Positions 49,001-57,228 of a stretch of 64,000 nucleotides of DNA are shown here, piece by piece. The notes below the pieces were generated by a model that was not told the origin of the DNA, ran no database searches, and saw nothing but the letters and a program-made list of their open reading frames with translations. The DNA is from an uncultured Bacteroidales bacterium. GTDB lineage: Bacteria > Bacteroidota > Bacteroidia > Bacteroidales > SZUA-534. The stretch spans positions 1 through 64,000 of the forward strand of contig CADASL010000013.1 in assembly GCA_902790595.1 (NCBI GenBank). The letters run 5' to 3'. The first letter of the stretch is position 1, and each line of letters begins with the position of its first letter. The position numbers were made by a program, and so were the translations under genes.

Positions 49001-49490
49001 GAGCAGCAAGGCAACGCCGATGGGCGCTGTGGCAAAATTCGCCGCTTCGGGCAAAAAGAGTCGCAAAAAGGACCTTGGCGCCATAATGATGACCTACGGC
49101 AACGTGTATGTGGCTCAGGTGGCAATGGGCGCCGACCCGAACCAACTGATTAAGGCCGTGAAAGAGGCCGAGGAGTACGACGGACCGTCGATTGTGATTG
49201 CCTACACGCCTTGCGCGTCGCACGGAATCTGCATTGGTATGCACCGCGTTCAGGAGGAGATGAAGCGCGCCGTTGAGAGCGGCTACTGGCTGCTCTACCG
49301 CTACGACCCGCGCCGCGAGCACCCGTTCCAACTCGACTCGAAAGCACCCACAATGCCTTACAAGGAGTTCCTGGCCGGCGAGGTGCGCTACAACTCGCTC
49401 ACCCGCAGTTTCCCCGACAACGCCGACAAACTCTTCGAGCAAGGCAGCCACGATGCCGAGGAGAGGTATAAGAGGTATTCGGAGATGTGA
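46011..49490 (+). CDS. nifJ: Pyruvate:ferredoxin (flavodoxin) oxidoreductase
   Basis: Oxidatively decarboxylates pyruvate to acetyl-CoA and CO2, reducing ferredoxin; a core step of anaerobic metabolism. The single-chain 1,159-residue homodimeric type carries, in order, the N-terminal pyruvate-binding domain (YPITPSSPMAEHTDAWS), the gamma-type domain, two [4Fe-4S] motifs (CIQCNRCSLVCP near 688 and CTSCGSCVQSCP near 745), a further Cys site (CAGCGETPYAKL) and the thiamine-pyrophosphate domain (GDGWAYDIGFGGLDHV near 959; SNTGGQSSKATP). It forms its own transcription unit with an upstream promoter and a downstream terminator. Confidence 0.97.
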   Translation: MSKNFVTVDGNEAAAHIAYEFTEIAAIYPITPSSPMAEHTDAWSAKGRKNIFGQQVTLIEMQSEAGAIGAVHGAAQTGSLATSFTSSQGLMLMIPVLHRIAGERLPVVLHVAARTVGTHAMSIFGDHSDVMGCRNTGFAMLCTGSVQEVIDLAGVAHLAAVKGQTPFMHFFDGFRTSHEINTVEMIDTKALADMLDRDALQAFRSHALNPEHPLMRGTVQNPDVFFQVREACNPYYDALPQIVEDYFEKIGALTGRHYHLFDYYGAPDATRVVIAMGSVSGAVKEAVDSLNAKGEKTGFVQVHLYRPFSAEHLLKALPQSVRSIAVLDRCKEPGSAGEPLFEDVCSVILNSDRKIKVVGGRYGLSSKDTDPGQILAVFANLSENEPKNGFTIGITDDVTHLSLPTLPFDNQGGDTFSCKFWGLGGDGTVGANKNTVHIVSECAGLYGQAYFEYDAKKSFGVTKSHLRFGKNPIESSYYVKSADFVACHNQSYIGKYDIVSEVKPGGTFLLNCTKTDAELEAWLPADVKRTLALNKIRFCVIDATDIAMNIGLGSHTNTVLQAAFFACTGIIKADVALEAMKAAARKTYFAKGEEVVNKNVAAIDKGAAGVREIKVPAAWASAKEVETNVIDNRPAVVRNLLEPINAQKGDDLPVSAFADNIDGTLEMGLTAYEKRGIAVKVPVWNTDKCIQCNRCSLVCPHAVIRPYLLNEAEKAAAPEGFKTVVANGKAKAMGLHFALSISALDCTSCGSCVQSCPANALEMQPAVFSQQDRDCFDYGLTISQKGDIFEPYSIKGSQFRQPLLEFSAACAGCGETPYAKLLTQLFGDRVFWANATGCSQAWGSAMPGIPYTVNHRGFGPAWTNSLFENNAELCLGMYLSVKQRRALLKEKIVAMAATAQGDLKEACGQWLATFDDIDKSREATDTLIDNLQKNADAKAADILAQKDVLSKKTFWMFGGDGWAYDIGFGGLDHVIAGGENINVFIIDTEIYSNTGGQSSKATPMGAVAKFAASGKKSRKKDLGAIMMTYGNVYVAQVAMGADPNQLIKAVKEAEEYDGPSIVIAYTPCASHGICIGMHRVQEEMKRAVESGYWLLYRYDPRREHPFQLDSKAPTMPYKEFLAGEVRYNSLTRSFPDNADKLFEQGSHDAEERYKRYSEM

Positions 49491-49532
49491 TTGAAAAGGT
49501 AAGAGGGGGAGAGTTTAGGGTTTAGATGATTG

Positions 49533-49570
49533 AGAAGGTTTGGTGCTGATGCGCTGAACCTTCTTTTTTT
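49533..49570 (+). terminator. Rho-independent terminator after nifJ
   Basis: The arms agaaggtt and aaccttct (8 bp, 16-base loop) are followed by seven T. Confidence 0.8.
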
Positions 49571-49689
49571 GTGCATATCGGCACCCGAAAACACTTTTTT
49601 CGCCCCCGATTCAAAAAAAATCGCCCGGCAGATGCCAAAATCATTAAATAGTAACTACTTTCAAGCGGTTTTTTGCAAAAAACGTATTT

Positions 49690-50466
49690 ATGAAATCACA
49701 CGAAATTGACTACAAAGTTATCGGGCACGACATTCAACTTGTTGAGGTTGAGCTTGACCCGGGCGAGACAGTGATTGCCGAGGCCGGCACAATGATGTAT
49801 ATGGAGGACGGCATTGAGTTCGACACCAAGATGGGCGACGGCTCAAACCCGCAGGCCGGATTCTTCGACAAGCTGCTGTCGGCGGGCTCGCGGATGATTG
49901 CCGGCGAGTCGGTTTTCATCACGCATTTCACCAACCGGGGCTTCGGCAAACGCCACGTGGCCTTCTCGGCGCCTTATCCGGGCACCATTATGCCGGTGAA
50001 CCTTGCACAGTCGGGCTATAGCATCATTGTGCAGAAAGACGCCTTTTTGTGCGCCGCGCTCGGCACACGCATATCGATAACCTTCAACCGCCGTCTGGGC
50101 GCGGGTCTGTTTGGTGGCGAGGGCTTTATTCTGGAGCGGCTCGATGGCGATGGAATGGCCTTCCTGCACGCCTGCGGTGCCGTGGTTGAACGGCAGCTCA
50201 ACAACGAGACGCTGCGCGTTGACACGGGCTGCATTGTGGGCTTTGAGCCGCAAATCGATTACGACATACAGGTGGCCGGAAACCTGAAATCGTCGCTGTT
50301 CGGCGGCGAGGGCTTGTTTGTTGCCACATTGCGCGGCACGGGGCGCGTATGGTTGCAGAATATGCCAATCCGCAAACTGATAAACGCGCTGATGCCGCAG
50401 TCGGCCAATGCTCGCAAGGAGAACCAAAGTCTGTTTAACAATCTTAATAATCTGTTTGAGAGATAA
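49690..50466 (+). CDS. AIM24/TIGR00266 family protein
   Basis: The 258-residue all-beta protein belongs to the AIM24-like family (bacterial YwlC/TIGR00266 type): IQLVEVELDPGETVIAEAGTM at the start, SVFITHFTNRGFGKRHVAFS, GEGFILERLDGDGMAFLHACG, VDTGCIVGFEPQIDYDIQVA and GGEGLFVATLRGTGRVWLQNMP. Bacterial members are of unknown biochemical role; the yeast relative is mitochondrial. No signal peptide is visible. It is followed after 12 bp by a DUF262 gene and then a lipoprotein and yifB, all in the same direction, so these may share a transcript. Confidence 0.9.
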   Translation: MKSHEIDYKVIGHDIQLVEVELDPGETVIAEAGTMMYMEDGIEFDTKMGDGSNPQAGFFDKLLSAGSRMIAGESVFITHFTNRGFGKRHVAFSAPYPGTIMPVNLAQSGYSIIVQKDAFLCAALGTRISITFNRRLGAGLFGGEGFILERLDGDGMAFLHACGAVVERQLNNETLRVDTGCIVGFEPQIDYDIQVAGNLKSSLFGGEGLFVATLRGTGRVWLQNMPIRKLINALMPQSANARKENQSLFNNLNNLFER

Positions 50467-50478
50467 AATCATTGGCTT

Positions 50479-51573
50479 ATGGACCAGAAAATCAGCATTA
50501 TAAACGACTGGACACTGCACAAGCTGCTCACCGAGCTGCAGGCCGGCAACATCAAAATTCCGCGTTTCCAGCGCGACTATATCTGGGAGAAATCGAAGGT
50601 GGTGAAACTGCTCAATTCGGTTTATCACCAGTATCCCATCGGGTCGCTGTTCTTTTGGAAGGCGCCGGCCAAATACGCGTTTTTCATCCGCCCGTTCGAC
50701 ATCGACGACATCAACGACACCAAAACCGAGGGCGATTTCCAATTCATCCTCGACGGCCAGCAGCGCATTATGTCGCTTTTTGTGGCGCTGATGGGCAAAA
50801 CAATGGCCGACTGCGACTACTCCACCATCTGCTTCAACGCCGAGCGCTGCGAGTTTGTGATTCCGCGCAGCCAGCGCGAGAAAAGCAACGTTCCGGTTTG
50901 GCGCATCATCGACGACAAGGCCTTTGACGAGACGATTGCCGAACTTGGCAAGAACCGCAAAGCCGCACAGAACCTGCAGCAGTGCCGCGAGATTTTCCTG
51001 AGCTACCCGATGAGCATCGTGCTCACCACCAACACCGAGATTGACGATGTGGTGGAGATTTTCGAGCGCATCAACCAGGGTGGCAAACACCTGACAATCT
51101 TCGACTTGATTCACGCAACCACGTGGAGCGAGAAGTTCGATTTGAAACAAAACATCGACGATTTCAACACCCAGCAGCGCATCAAACAGTTCGGGCGGCT
51201 GGGCGAAAAGGTGTTCTCGCTTTCGCTGACAATCAACGCTTTCGGCGATGCCCGGAGCCTTTATCAGCTCAAGCTCACACCCGAAATCTGCCAGAAGATA
51301 TGGCCGCGAACCAAAGCGGCACTCACCAGCGCTCTCGATTTTCTGAAGCAGATGCGCCTTTCGGGCGACCTGACAATGTACCACAATCTGATTCCGACGC
51401 TGCAGTACTACTTCTTCGCATCGGAGGCGAAAACCATCGACCCGAGCCACCAGAAAACGCTCGAAAAATGGTTCTGGGACTCGAAATTCTCGAAACGCTA
51501 TTCGGCATCGGCCGCAACCCGTCTGCGCGAAGACGTTGAGTGGATTAATTCGCTAATTAACAACGAAATCTGA
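50479..51573 (+). CDS. DUF262 (ParB/Srx-fold NTPase-like) protein
   Basis: The 364 residues contain the DUF262 signature: IPRFQRDYIWE (27-37), the QYPIGSLFFWK strand and DGQQR (92-96), the motif linked to nucleotide binding/hydrolysis in GmrSD-type and related DUF262 proteins, then FERINQGGKHLTIFDLIHA. The HNH nuclease DUF1524 half present in full-length GmrSD is absent and no nuclease gene adjoins. Stand-alone DUF262 proteins occur widely in Bacteroidota. A link to defence is inferred from the family. The downstream lipoprotein starts 1 base after its stop. Confidence 0.87.
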   Translation: MDQKISIINDWTLHKLLTELQAGNIKIPRFQRDYIWEKSKVVKLLNSVYHQYPIGSLFFWKAPAKYAFFIRPFDIDDINDTKTEGDFQFILDGQQRIMSLFVALMGKTMADCDYSTICFNAERCEFVIPRSQREKSNVPVWRIIDDKAFDETIAELGKNRKAAQNLQQCREIFLSYPMSIVLTTNTEIDDVVEIFERINQGGKHLTIFDLIHATTWSEKFDLKQNIDDFNTQQRIKQFGRLGEKVFSLSLTINAFGDARSLYQLKLTPEICQKIWPRTKAALTSALDFLKQMRLSGDLTMYHNLIPTLQYYFFASEAKTIDPSHQKTLEKWFWDSKFSKRYSASAATRLREDVEWINSLINNEI

Positions 51574-51574
51574 T

Positions 51575-52168
51575 ATGAACAGATTGCTTTTGGCCGCGCT
51601 GGCCTTGTGCTTTGTGTGCTGCAACCGCCAAACCGACTGCCCGCCATTCCCCGATGTGTGCCGCGACTGGCTGCCTTATCACGAAGGCGACGAGGCCACG
51701 TTTGGAGCCGGCTCGGCACGGCAGACATTCACGTTCAACGATGTTTTCGCCACACAGCAATACACCATCGGCACCACCGAGGCCTGCAACTGCGAGGCTT
51801 CCGCCCACGCCAATTCGGCCATCGACTCGGTGGCAAACCTGCAGCTTCTGTGCTCGGCCGTGAAAGAGAGGATTCGCTACAAGTTTGTGTTTGAGTTTCA
51901 GCACTATGGCAAGATGTCGAGCTACTACGTTCCGGTGGCTATCGACAGATTTATCTTCAGCATCCGCAACAATGGCGATTTTGAGGGCGCCACAATCCGC
52001 AACAACGTCACCATTGGCAGCCAACGACTTGACAGCGTGCTTGTTATAGAAAACGATACTGTGGCTTTAAACAAAGCCGACATCTACCGAATCTACCTTG
52101 TGCACGGCAAGGGTGTGGTCCGATACGACCGGCGCTCAGGCAACAATTACACTCTCACCGGCTTATAA
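51575..52168 (+). CDS. Hypothetical lipoprotein
   Basis: The product is not recognised. The 197 residues begin with a type II signal peptide (MNRLLLAALALCFVCC; lipobox FVCC at residue 16). The mature region has scattered cysteines (CPPFPDVC; ACNCEA) and beta-strands (YKFVFEFQHYGK; SYYVPVAIDRFIFSI), ending VLVIENDTVALNKADIYRIY. It directly follows the DUF262 gene and precedes yifB by 11 bp. Envelope localisation is inferred. Confidence 0.75.
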   Translation: MNRLLLAALALCFVCCNRQTDCPPFPDVCRDWLPYHEGDEATFGAGSARQTFTFNDVFATQQYTIGTTEACNCEASAHANSAIDSVANLQLLCSAVKERIRYKFVFEFQHYGKMSSYYVPVAIDRFIFSIRNNGDFEGATIRNNVTIGSQRLDSVLVIENDTVALNKADIYRIYLVHGKGVVRYDRRSGNNYTLTGL

Positions 52169-52179
52169 CTCAACCAATT

Positions 52180-53736
52180 ATGGCAGAAACCAGCAACTCA
52201 TTGGTAAAAGCATACGGCTCGGCCGTTTTTGGCATCGACGCCACCACCATCACCGTCGAGGTGAACATATCGACAGGAATGACCTTTCACCTTGTGGGCC
52301 TGCCCGACAGCGCCGTCAAGGAGAGCCAGCAGCGCATCAATGCGGCATTGCAAAACACTGGATTTCACTTTCCTGGCAAGAAAATTGTCATCAATATGGC
52401 GCCGGCCGACATCCGCAAGGAGGGCTCGGCCTACGACCTGACGCTGGCCGTGGGCATTTTGGCGGCATCGGGACAGATTGACGCCGCACAGGTTGAGGAT
52501 TATGTGATTATGGGCGAACTCTCGCTCGACGGCAGCCTGCAACCAATAAAGGGCGCTTTGCCCATTGCCATCAAGGCGCGCGAGGAGGGTTTCAAAGGCT
52601 TCATCCTGCCAAAGCAGAACGCCCGCGAGGCCGCCGTGGTCAACAACTTGGAGGTTTACGGAGTTGAAAATATCCGCCAAGTGGCCGATTTCCTTAACGG
52701 GAAACTGCAACTCGAGCCAACCATTGTGAACACCCGCGAGGAGTTTGCAAACAGCATAAACCATTGGGACTCTGACTTTGCCGATGTGCGCGGGCAGGAG
52801 AACGTGAAGCGCGCAATGGAGATTGCAGCTGCCGGCGGTCACAACATTATTATGATTGGCCCCCCGGGAGCCGGCAAAACAATGCTGGCCAAACGTCTGC
52901 CGAGCATTCTGCCGCCGTTCACACTGCACGAAGCGCTGGAAACCACAAAGATTCACTCTGTGGCCGGTAAAATCGACAAAGACACCAGCCTGATGACCAA
53001 ACGGCCGTTCCGCTCGCCGCACCACACCATCAGCGATGTGGCGCTTGTTGGTGGCGGCACGTTTCCGCAGCCGGGAGAGATTTCGCTGGCTCACAACGGC
53101 GTTCTGTTTCTCGACGAATTACCTGAATTTCAGCGCACTGTGCTCGAAGTTATGCGTCAGCCATTGGAGGACCGCGTGATAACCATCTCGCGCGCACGGT
53201 TCACTGTCGAATATCCGGCCAGCTTTATGCTTGTGGCAAGTATGAACCCCTGCCCTTGCGGCTACTACAACCATCCCGAAAAGGAGTGCACCTGCACCCC
53301 GATGATGCGCCAGAAGTATATGAGCCGCATCTCTGGCCCGCTGCTCGACCGCATCGACATTCACATTGAGGTGGTACCCGTGCCGTTCGACAAACTCTCG
53401 GGCAAGGAGCAGCTTGAGACGAGCGCGCAAATCCGCGAACGCGTCACCCGCGCCCGCGCCATTCAGCAGGAGCGATTCGCCGATTATCAGGGTGTCCACT
53501 GCAACGCGCAGATGAACACGCGGCTCATTCGCAAGCATTGTGTTTTAAGCGCCGAGTGCCAGCAGATGATTAAGAACGCAATGGAGAAAATCGGGCTTTC
53601 GGCCCGCGCCTACGACCGCATTCTGAAGGTGTCGCGCACCATTGCCGACCTTGCCGGCGAGCCAGAAATCAAGCCAGAACACCTTGCCGAGGCCATTCAG
53701 TACCGCAGTTTGGACCGCGATAATTGGGGAAAATGA
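52180..53736 (+). CDS. YifB/ComM family Mg-chelatase-like AAA+ ATPase
   Basis: The 518-residue protein has the three-part YifB layout: an N-terminal Lon-like/ChlI domain (about 20-140; GLPDSAVKESQQRINAAL, KEGSAYDLTLAVGIL), a central Mg-chelatase AAA+ domain with Walker A GPPGAGKTMLAKRLP and Walker B GVLFLDELPEF, and a C-terminal helical domain (ARAYDRILKVSRTIADLAG). Homologues called ComM are branch-migration helicases that promote integration of incoming DNA during natural transformation. The cysteines in NPCPCGYYNHPEKECTC form the usual metal-binding-like loop. It ends at a bidirectional terminator. Confidence 0.93.
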   Translation: MAETSNSLVKAYGSAVFGIDATTITVEVNISTGMTFHLVGLPDSAVKESQQRINAALQNTGFHFPGKKIVINMAPADIRKEGSAYDLTLAVGILAASGQIDAAQVEDYVIMGELSLDGSLQPIKGALPIAIKAREEGFKGFILPKQNAREAAVVNNLEVYGVENIRQVADFLNGKLQLEPTIVNTREEFANSINHWDSDFADVRGQENVKRAMEIAAAGGHNIIMIGPPGAGKTMLAKRLPSILPPFTLHEALETTKIHSVAGKIDKDTSLMTKRPFRSPHHTISDVALVGGGTFPQPGEISLAHNGVLFLDELPEFQRTVLEVMRQPLEDRVITISRARFTVEYPASFMLVASMNPCPCGYYNHPEKECTCTPMMRQKYMSRISGPLLDRIDIHIEVVPVPFDKLSGKEQLETSAQIRERVTRARAIQQERFADYQGVHCNAQMNTRLIRKHCVLSAECQQMIKNAMEKIGLSARAYDRILKVSRTIADLAGEPEIKPEHLAEAIQYRSLDRDNWGK

Positions 53737-53790
53737 TTGAATGAATTGTTGGGACGTGGTGTGCCGCGTCCGAAAAACCGAATCACATAC

Positions 53791-53836
53791 AAAAAAAAAC
53801 GCCGCAATCTCCGATGAAGGTTGCGGCGGTTTTTTA
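53791..53836. terminator. Bidirectional terminator between yifB and the minus-strand lipoprotein
   Basis: The arms cgccgcaa and ttgcggcg (8 bp) are flanked by an A-run on the left and a T-run on the right, serving the convergent genes on both strands. Confidence 0.85.
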
Positions 53837-53855
53837 TATCGTCAATGTGATGATT

Positions 53856-54251
53856 TTAATCGTTAATATCTCTTGGGTCAAGATCAAAATCAAGGAAGAA
53901 AGTCACACAATCACCATCGGGGATGTCAATTATGCTTTTGAGAAGCATATCGGCGCTGCAACCGCCTACAGCCTTAATAGTATGTTTTCCTTTTTCAACA
54001 TCAACGGCAAGAATAGAGCCATCGGTGTCTTTCACATCGCAAGGTAACGATAACCTTTTGTCAGAATAGGCATTCTCCAAAGTGCCGCAAAGTTTATCGT
54101 CTACATAAACATCGACACCGAAAGGTCCGCAATTCACAATCATTTGAGCGTTGGTGTAGAACAACACTTTTGTCTGACATTCTTTGTTGTCGTCTTTTTT
54201 GCAGCTCGCGAATGCCGCAAGAATCAGCAATACTGAAATTAATTTTTTCAT
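53856..54251 (-). CDS. Small lipoprotein
   Basis: The product is not recognised. The 131 residues start with a lipoprotein signal (MKKLISVLLILAAFASCKKD; lipobox AFASC). The mature part has strands and four cysteines (NCGPFGVDVYVDD; LPCDVKDTDG; AVGGCSADM; GDCVTFF), reminiscent of a compact carboxypeptidase-regulatory-like or calycin-type sandwich. It lies downstream of trxA on the same strand, behind a terminator, so it probably has its own promoter in the 54,252-54,285 gap. Confidence 0.75.
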   Translation of the reverse strand: MKKLISVLLILAAFASCKKDDNKECQTKVLFYTNAQMIVNCGPFGVDVYVDDKLCGTLENAYSDKRLSLPCDVKDTDGSILAVDVEKGKHTIKAVGGCSADMLLKSIIDIPDGDCVTFFLDFDLDPRDIND

Positions 54252-54285
54252 AAAGATTTGTTTTTTGTAGTGTTAATATAAAAAT

Positions 54286-54311
54286 GCCGCAACCCATTGT
54301 TGGATTGCGGC
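54286..54311 (-). terminator. Terminator after trxA
   Basis: The arms gccgcaa and ttgcggc (7 bp) are followed on the minus strand by ATTTTTAT. It starts about 18 bases past the trxA stop. Confidence 0.75.
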
Positions 54312-54328
54312 TTGTAGATGTTCTCTGT

Positions 54329-54646
54329 TTACAGCAGAGCGTCGATTTTTGCTGTCAGAGCCGGTTTTGCGGCTGCGCCAACCTGCTTGTCAACCACTTC
54401 GCCGTTCTTGAAAAACAACAGCGTTGGAATGTTGCGGATGCCGAACTGCACCGGAGTGTTCTCGGCTTCGTCAACGTTCATTTTCACAATCTTCACTTTG
54501 CCTTCGTATTCGGCGGCAAGTTCTTCAACTATCGGTAGCAGCATTTTGCAGGGGCCGCACCACTCTGCCCAAAAGTCAACTACCACAGGGATTGCCGATT
54601 TCAGAACTTCAGTCTCAAAGTCGGCGTCGGTTATTCTTTGTGCCAT
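54329..54646 (-). CDS. trxA: Thioredoxin
   Basis: A cytoplasmic thiol-disulfide oxidoreductase. The 105 residues have the canonical active site WCGPC (Cys at about 30 and 33) in [18 protein letters not shown], the cis-proline segment [10 protein letters not shown] and the usual length. No signal peptide. It is monocistronic, ended by a hairpin terminator. The 217 bases upstream (54,647-54,863) carry only AT-rich microrepeats (GTTTAGAAG and CTCCTAA units). Confidence 0.96.
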   Translation of the reverse strand: MAQRITDADFETEVLKSAIPVVVDFWAEWCGPCKMLLPIVEELAAEYEGKVKIVKMNVDEAENTPVQFGIRNIPTLLFFKNGEVVDKQVGAAAKPALTAKIDALL

Positions 54647-54863
54647 AATTGTAATTTTTGTTGTCGGTAAATGTAGGATTTTTTGTTGAATCGTTGAATT
54701 GTTTAGAGGTTAGTGTTTAGTTTTAAGTTTTCGAAGTATTAAGTTTAAAGTTTAGAAGTTTAGCGCTTCGCTGTTGAGAAGGTTTAGTTTTTTTTGACTA
54801 CAGACAACAGTTCCAAGACCAAACTTGTCACTTATAACTTCTAAAACTCCTAACTCCTAACTC

Positions 54864-55544
54864 CTAATCGTCCTTCAATAAATCGGGTCTTAGGCGCCGG
54901 GTTCGCTCAAGGGCCTGCTCGTATTTCCAGTCTTCAATTAGGCGCTCGTTGCCCGACAACAGCACTTCGGGCACTTTCCAGCCTTTGTAGTCGGCAGGGC
55001 GCGTATAAACAGGTGCCGAAAGCAGATTGTCCTGAAACGAGTCGGAAAGAGCCGATGTCTCGTCACTGATGGCGCCCGGAATGAGCCGCACCACCGCGTC
55101 GGCAATGACGGCTGCTGCCAGCTCGCCGCCCGTCAGCACATAGTCGCCGATTGATATCTCTTTGGTAATCAGATGGTCGCGCACACGCTGGTCTATGCCT
55201 TTGTAGTGTCCGCAAAGGATGATTATGTTCTGCAGCTGCGACATTTGGTTGGCCATTGGCTGGTTGAACATCTCGCCGTCGGGCGAAGTATAGATAATCT
55301 CATCGTACTGGCGCTCACTTTTCAAGTGCTCAATGCACGCCTCGATGGGTTGGATGGTCATCACCATTCCGGCGCTTCCGCTGAAGGCGTAATCGTCGCA
55401 GCGGCGGTGCTTGTCGGTCGAGTAGTCGCGCAGGTTGTGGATGTGGATTTCGGCAATTCCCTTCTTCTGTGCCCGCCCGATGATGCTCTGGCTGAACGGC
55501 CCGTCAAGAATTTCGGGAACAACGGTGATAATGTCGATGCGCAT
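54864..55544 (-). CDS. trmD: tRNA (guanine-37-N1)-methyltransferase
   Basis: Methylates G37 of tRNAs reading codons that begin with C, preventing +1 frameshifting. The 226-residue SPOUT enzyme begins [13 protein letters not shown] and shows the trefoil-knot SAM site ([28 protein letters not shown]) and the substrate loop [13 protein letters not shown]. The C-terminal domain ends with [19 protein letters not shown] sequence. It stands apart from the rpsP-rimM-rplS operon context known in other phyla. Confidence 0.96.
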   Translation of the reverse strand: MRIDIITVVPEILDGPFSQSIIGRAQKKGIAEIHIHNLRDYSTDKHRRCDDYAFSGSAGMVMTIQPIEACIEHLKSERQYDEIIYTSPDGEMFNQPMANQMSQLQNIIILCGHYKGIDQRVRDHLITKEISIGDYVLTGGELAAAVIADAVVRLIPGAISDETSALSDSFQDNLLSAPVYTRPADYKGWKVPEVLLSGNERLIEDWKYEQALERTRRLRPDLLKDD

Positions 55545-55566
55545 AGCTGTACGGTTTTGTTCGTGA

Positions 55567-55574
55567 CAAAGGTA
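55567..55574 (-). promoter_or_regulatory. Candidate trmD promoter -7 box
   Basis: The minus strand reads TACCTTTG, a full match to TAnnTTTG, 23 bases before the trmD ATG. The -33 box is not clear. Confidence 0.5.
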
Positions 55575-55647
55575 ATACGAAAAAGTTTAGAAGGTGAGAC
55601 CGTTTAAAGCCACGTGTTCAGGTTTGGCTCCACCTCTTGAATTTTCA

Positions 55648-55678
55648 CAAAAAAATGTGCGGCTGCACACCACACATT
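55648..55678 (-). terminator. Terminator after the Dcu transporter
   Basis: The arms aatgtgcgg and ccacacatt (9 bp with one G-T) are followed on the minus strand by a run of T. It begins about 29 bases past the stop. Confidence 0.8.
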
Positions 55679-55706
55679 CTTTAAAAACCTGTATGTCTTC
55701 CAACTG

Positions 55707-57155
55707 TCAATAAATCAGCATCGAAATCAGATAAGCCACAAGCGTTGAAACCGACACGCAAATCAGGCCAGGCATCATAAACGAGTGGTTGAGCAGGTAC
55801 TTGCCTATGACGGTTGTGCCCGAGCGGTCGAAGTTGACGGTGGCAATGTCGGACGGGTAGTTCGGAATGAAGAAATAGCCGTAAACCGACGGCAGCACGC
55901 CCAGCAGCACCCAGCCTGGAATGCCGAGCGAATAGGCCAGCGGCAGCATTGCAACCACCACCGCGCCTTGCGAGTTTATCAGCACGCTCACGCAGAAGAA
56001 CACCAGCGCAATGGACCACGGATACTGTGCCACAATGCCCGAGAGCATCGTCTTCATTTCGGTCAGATAGTTCGAGAAGAAGGTGTCGGCCAGCCACGCA
56101 ATGCCGTAAATGGCCACCACGGCCACCATTCCCGACTGCCACACTGGACCAGCCACGGCCTTCTTTGGCGATGCCTTGCAGAAGATTATCATCAGCGCGG
56201 CAGCGGCAATCATAACTATCTGAATAACAAGGTTCATCGCCAGCGGCTTTTGATACAATTCGGTCATTCCGAACGATTGAATGCCCGACTTAATCAACTG
56301 GTCGGGGGTAATGACGGTGCCGTCGGCAAGGGTTGTGGGTGCCGCGCCTTTCACGGCCCGCAGCGTGCTGTACGACGGCAGCACATTCTGGAAAATGGCG
56401 AAGAAAACAATCACCGCCAGTGCGCCAAGGAAAATGAAAACGGCGTTTTTGGCCGATTGCGGAATCTCTTTGTCGAGCGTTGTGGCCGAACTGCCGTAAA
56501 TGAACTTATACTGCTCAGGGTCTTTCAGTTTGGCCTGGAACTGCGGGTCTTTGTCAAGGTCGAGACCTCGGTGGTACGAAGCGGCGGCGGCGGCCATCAG
56601 TCCGCACAGGCACGACGGAATGCTCACCATCAGCACGCCAGGAATCGAGACATCGAAACCGTTGGCGTTCGAAATCGACACAAAAGCCACTACTGCGGCC
56701 GCAATGGGCGAGCAGGTTATGCCCACCTGCGACGCTATGCTGGCCACGCCGCACGGACGCTCAGGGCGGATTCCTTTTTTCAGGGCAATGTCGCAGATAA
56801 TGGGCATCAGCGTGTAAACCACGTGGCCTGTGCCCACCAGCACTGTCAGGAAGAAGGTGCAGAGCGGTGCAAGAAAGGTTATGCGGTCGGGGTGCTTGCG
56901 CAGAAGTTTCTCGGCCAATTGAATGAGCCAGTCCATACCGCCCGACGCCTGCATTATTCCAGCGCAGGTCACGGCGGCAATGATTATGTAAATGACATCG
57001 GTTGGCGGTGTGCCTGGTTTCAGCCCGAAGCCGAAAACAAGAATTGCCAGACCAATGCCCGAAATCGCGCCAAGCGCCAACGAACCGTAGCGCGAGCCAA
57101 CCCACAAAGCGCCAAGCACAATGCAGAGTTGCAGAATGATTGATAGTGTTGCCAT
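55707..57155 (-). CDS. Anaerobic C4-dicarboxylate transporter (DcuA/DcuB type)
   Basis: The 482-residue inner-membrane protein has 10-12 hydrophobic helices. It exchanges fumarate, malate or aspartate for succinate, as expected in an anaerobe that excretes succinate. Family landmarks: IIIAAVTCAGIMQASGGMDW, VGTGHVVYTLMPIICDIALK, GIRPERPCGVASIASQVGIT, SPIAAAVVAF, and the C-terminal PNYPSDIATVNFDRSGTT. It is longer than E. coli DcuB (446) because of a loop around 225-300. It is monocistronic with its own terminator. DcuA and DcuB subtypes are not distinguished here. Confidence 0.93.
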   Translation of the reverse strand: MATLSIILQLCIVLGALWVGSRYGSLALGAISGIGLAILVFGFGLKPGTPPTDVIYIIIAAVTCAGIMQASGGMDWLIQLAEKLLRKHPDRITFLAPLCTFFLTVLVGTGHVVYTLMPIICDIALKKGIRPERPCGVASIASQVGITCSPIAAAVVAFVSISNANGFDVSIPGVLMVSIPSCLCGLMAAAAASYHRGLDLDKDPQFQAKLKDPEQYKFIYGSSATTLDKEIPQSAKNAVFIFLGALAVIVFFAIFQNVLPSYSTLRAVKGAAPTTLADGTVITPDQLIKSGIQSFGMTELYQKPLAMNLVIQIVMIAAAALMIIFCKASPKKAVAGPVWQSGMVAVVAIYGIAWLADTFFSNYLTEMKTMLSGIVAQYPWSIALVFFCVSVLINSQGAVVVAMLPLAYSLGIPGWVLLGVLPSVYGYFFIPNYPSDIATVNFDRSGTTVIGKYLLNHSFMMPGLICVSVSTLVAYLISMLIY

Positions 57156-57228
57156 AAATTTACGTTTTGAATTATTGCAGCACTAAATATAGGGTGTTTT
57201 TTGCTTGGTTGAACCGATATAAAGCAAA

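Noticed and set aside
49843..51450. Long minus-strand open frame opposite the AIM24 and DUF262 genes
   Set aside because: The plus-strand proteins match known families; the antisense frame is composition-driven and resembles nothing.
55785..57143. Plus-strand open frame opposite the Dcu transporter
   Set aside because: His/Arg/Asn-rich shadow translation of a membrane protein gene.
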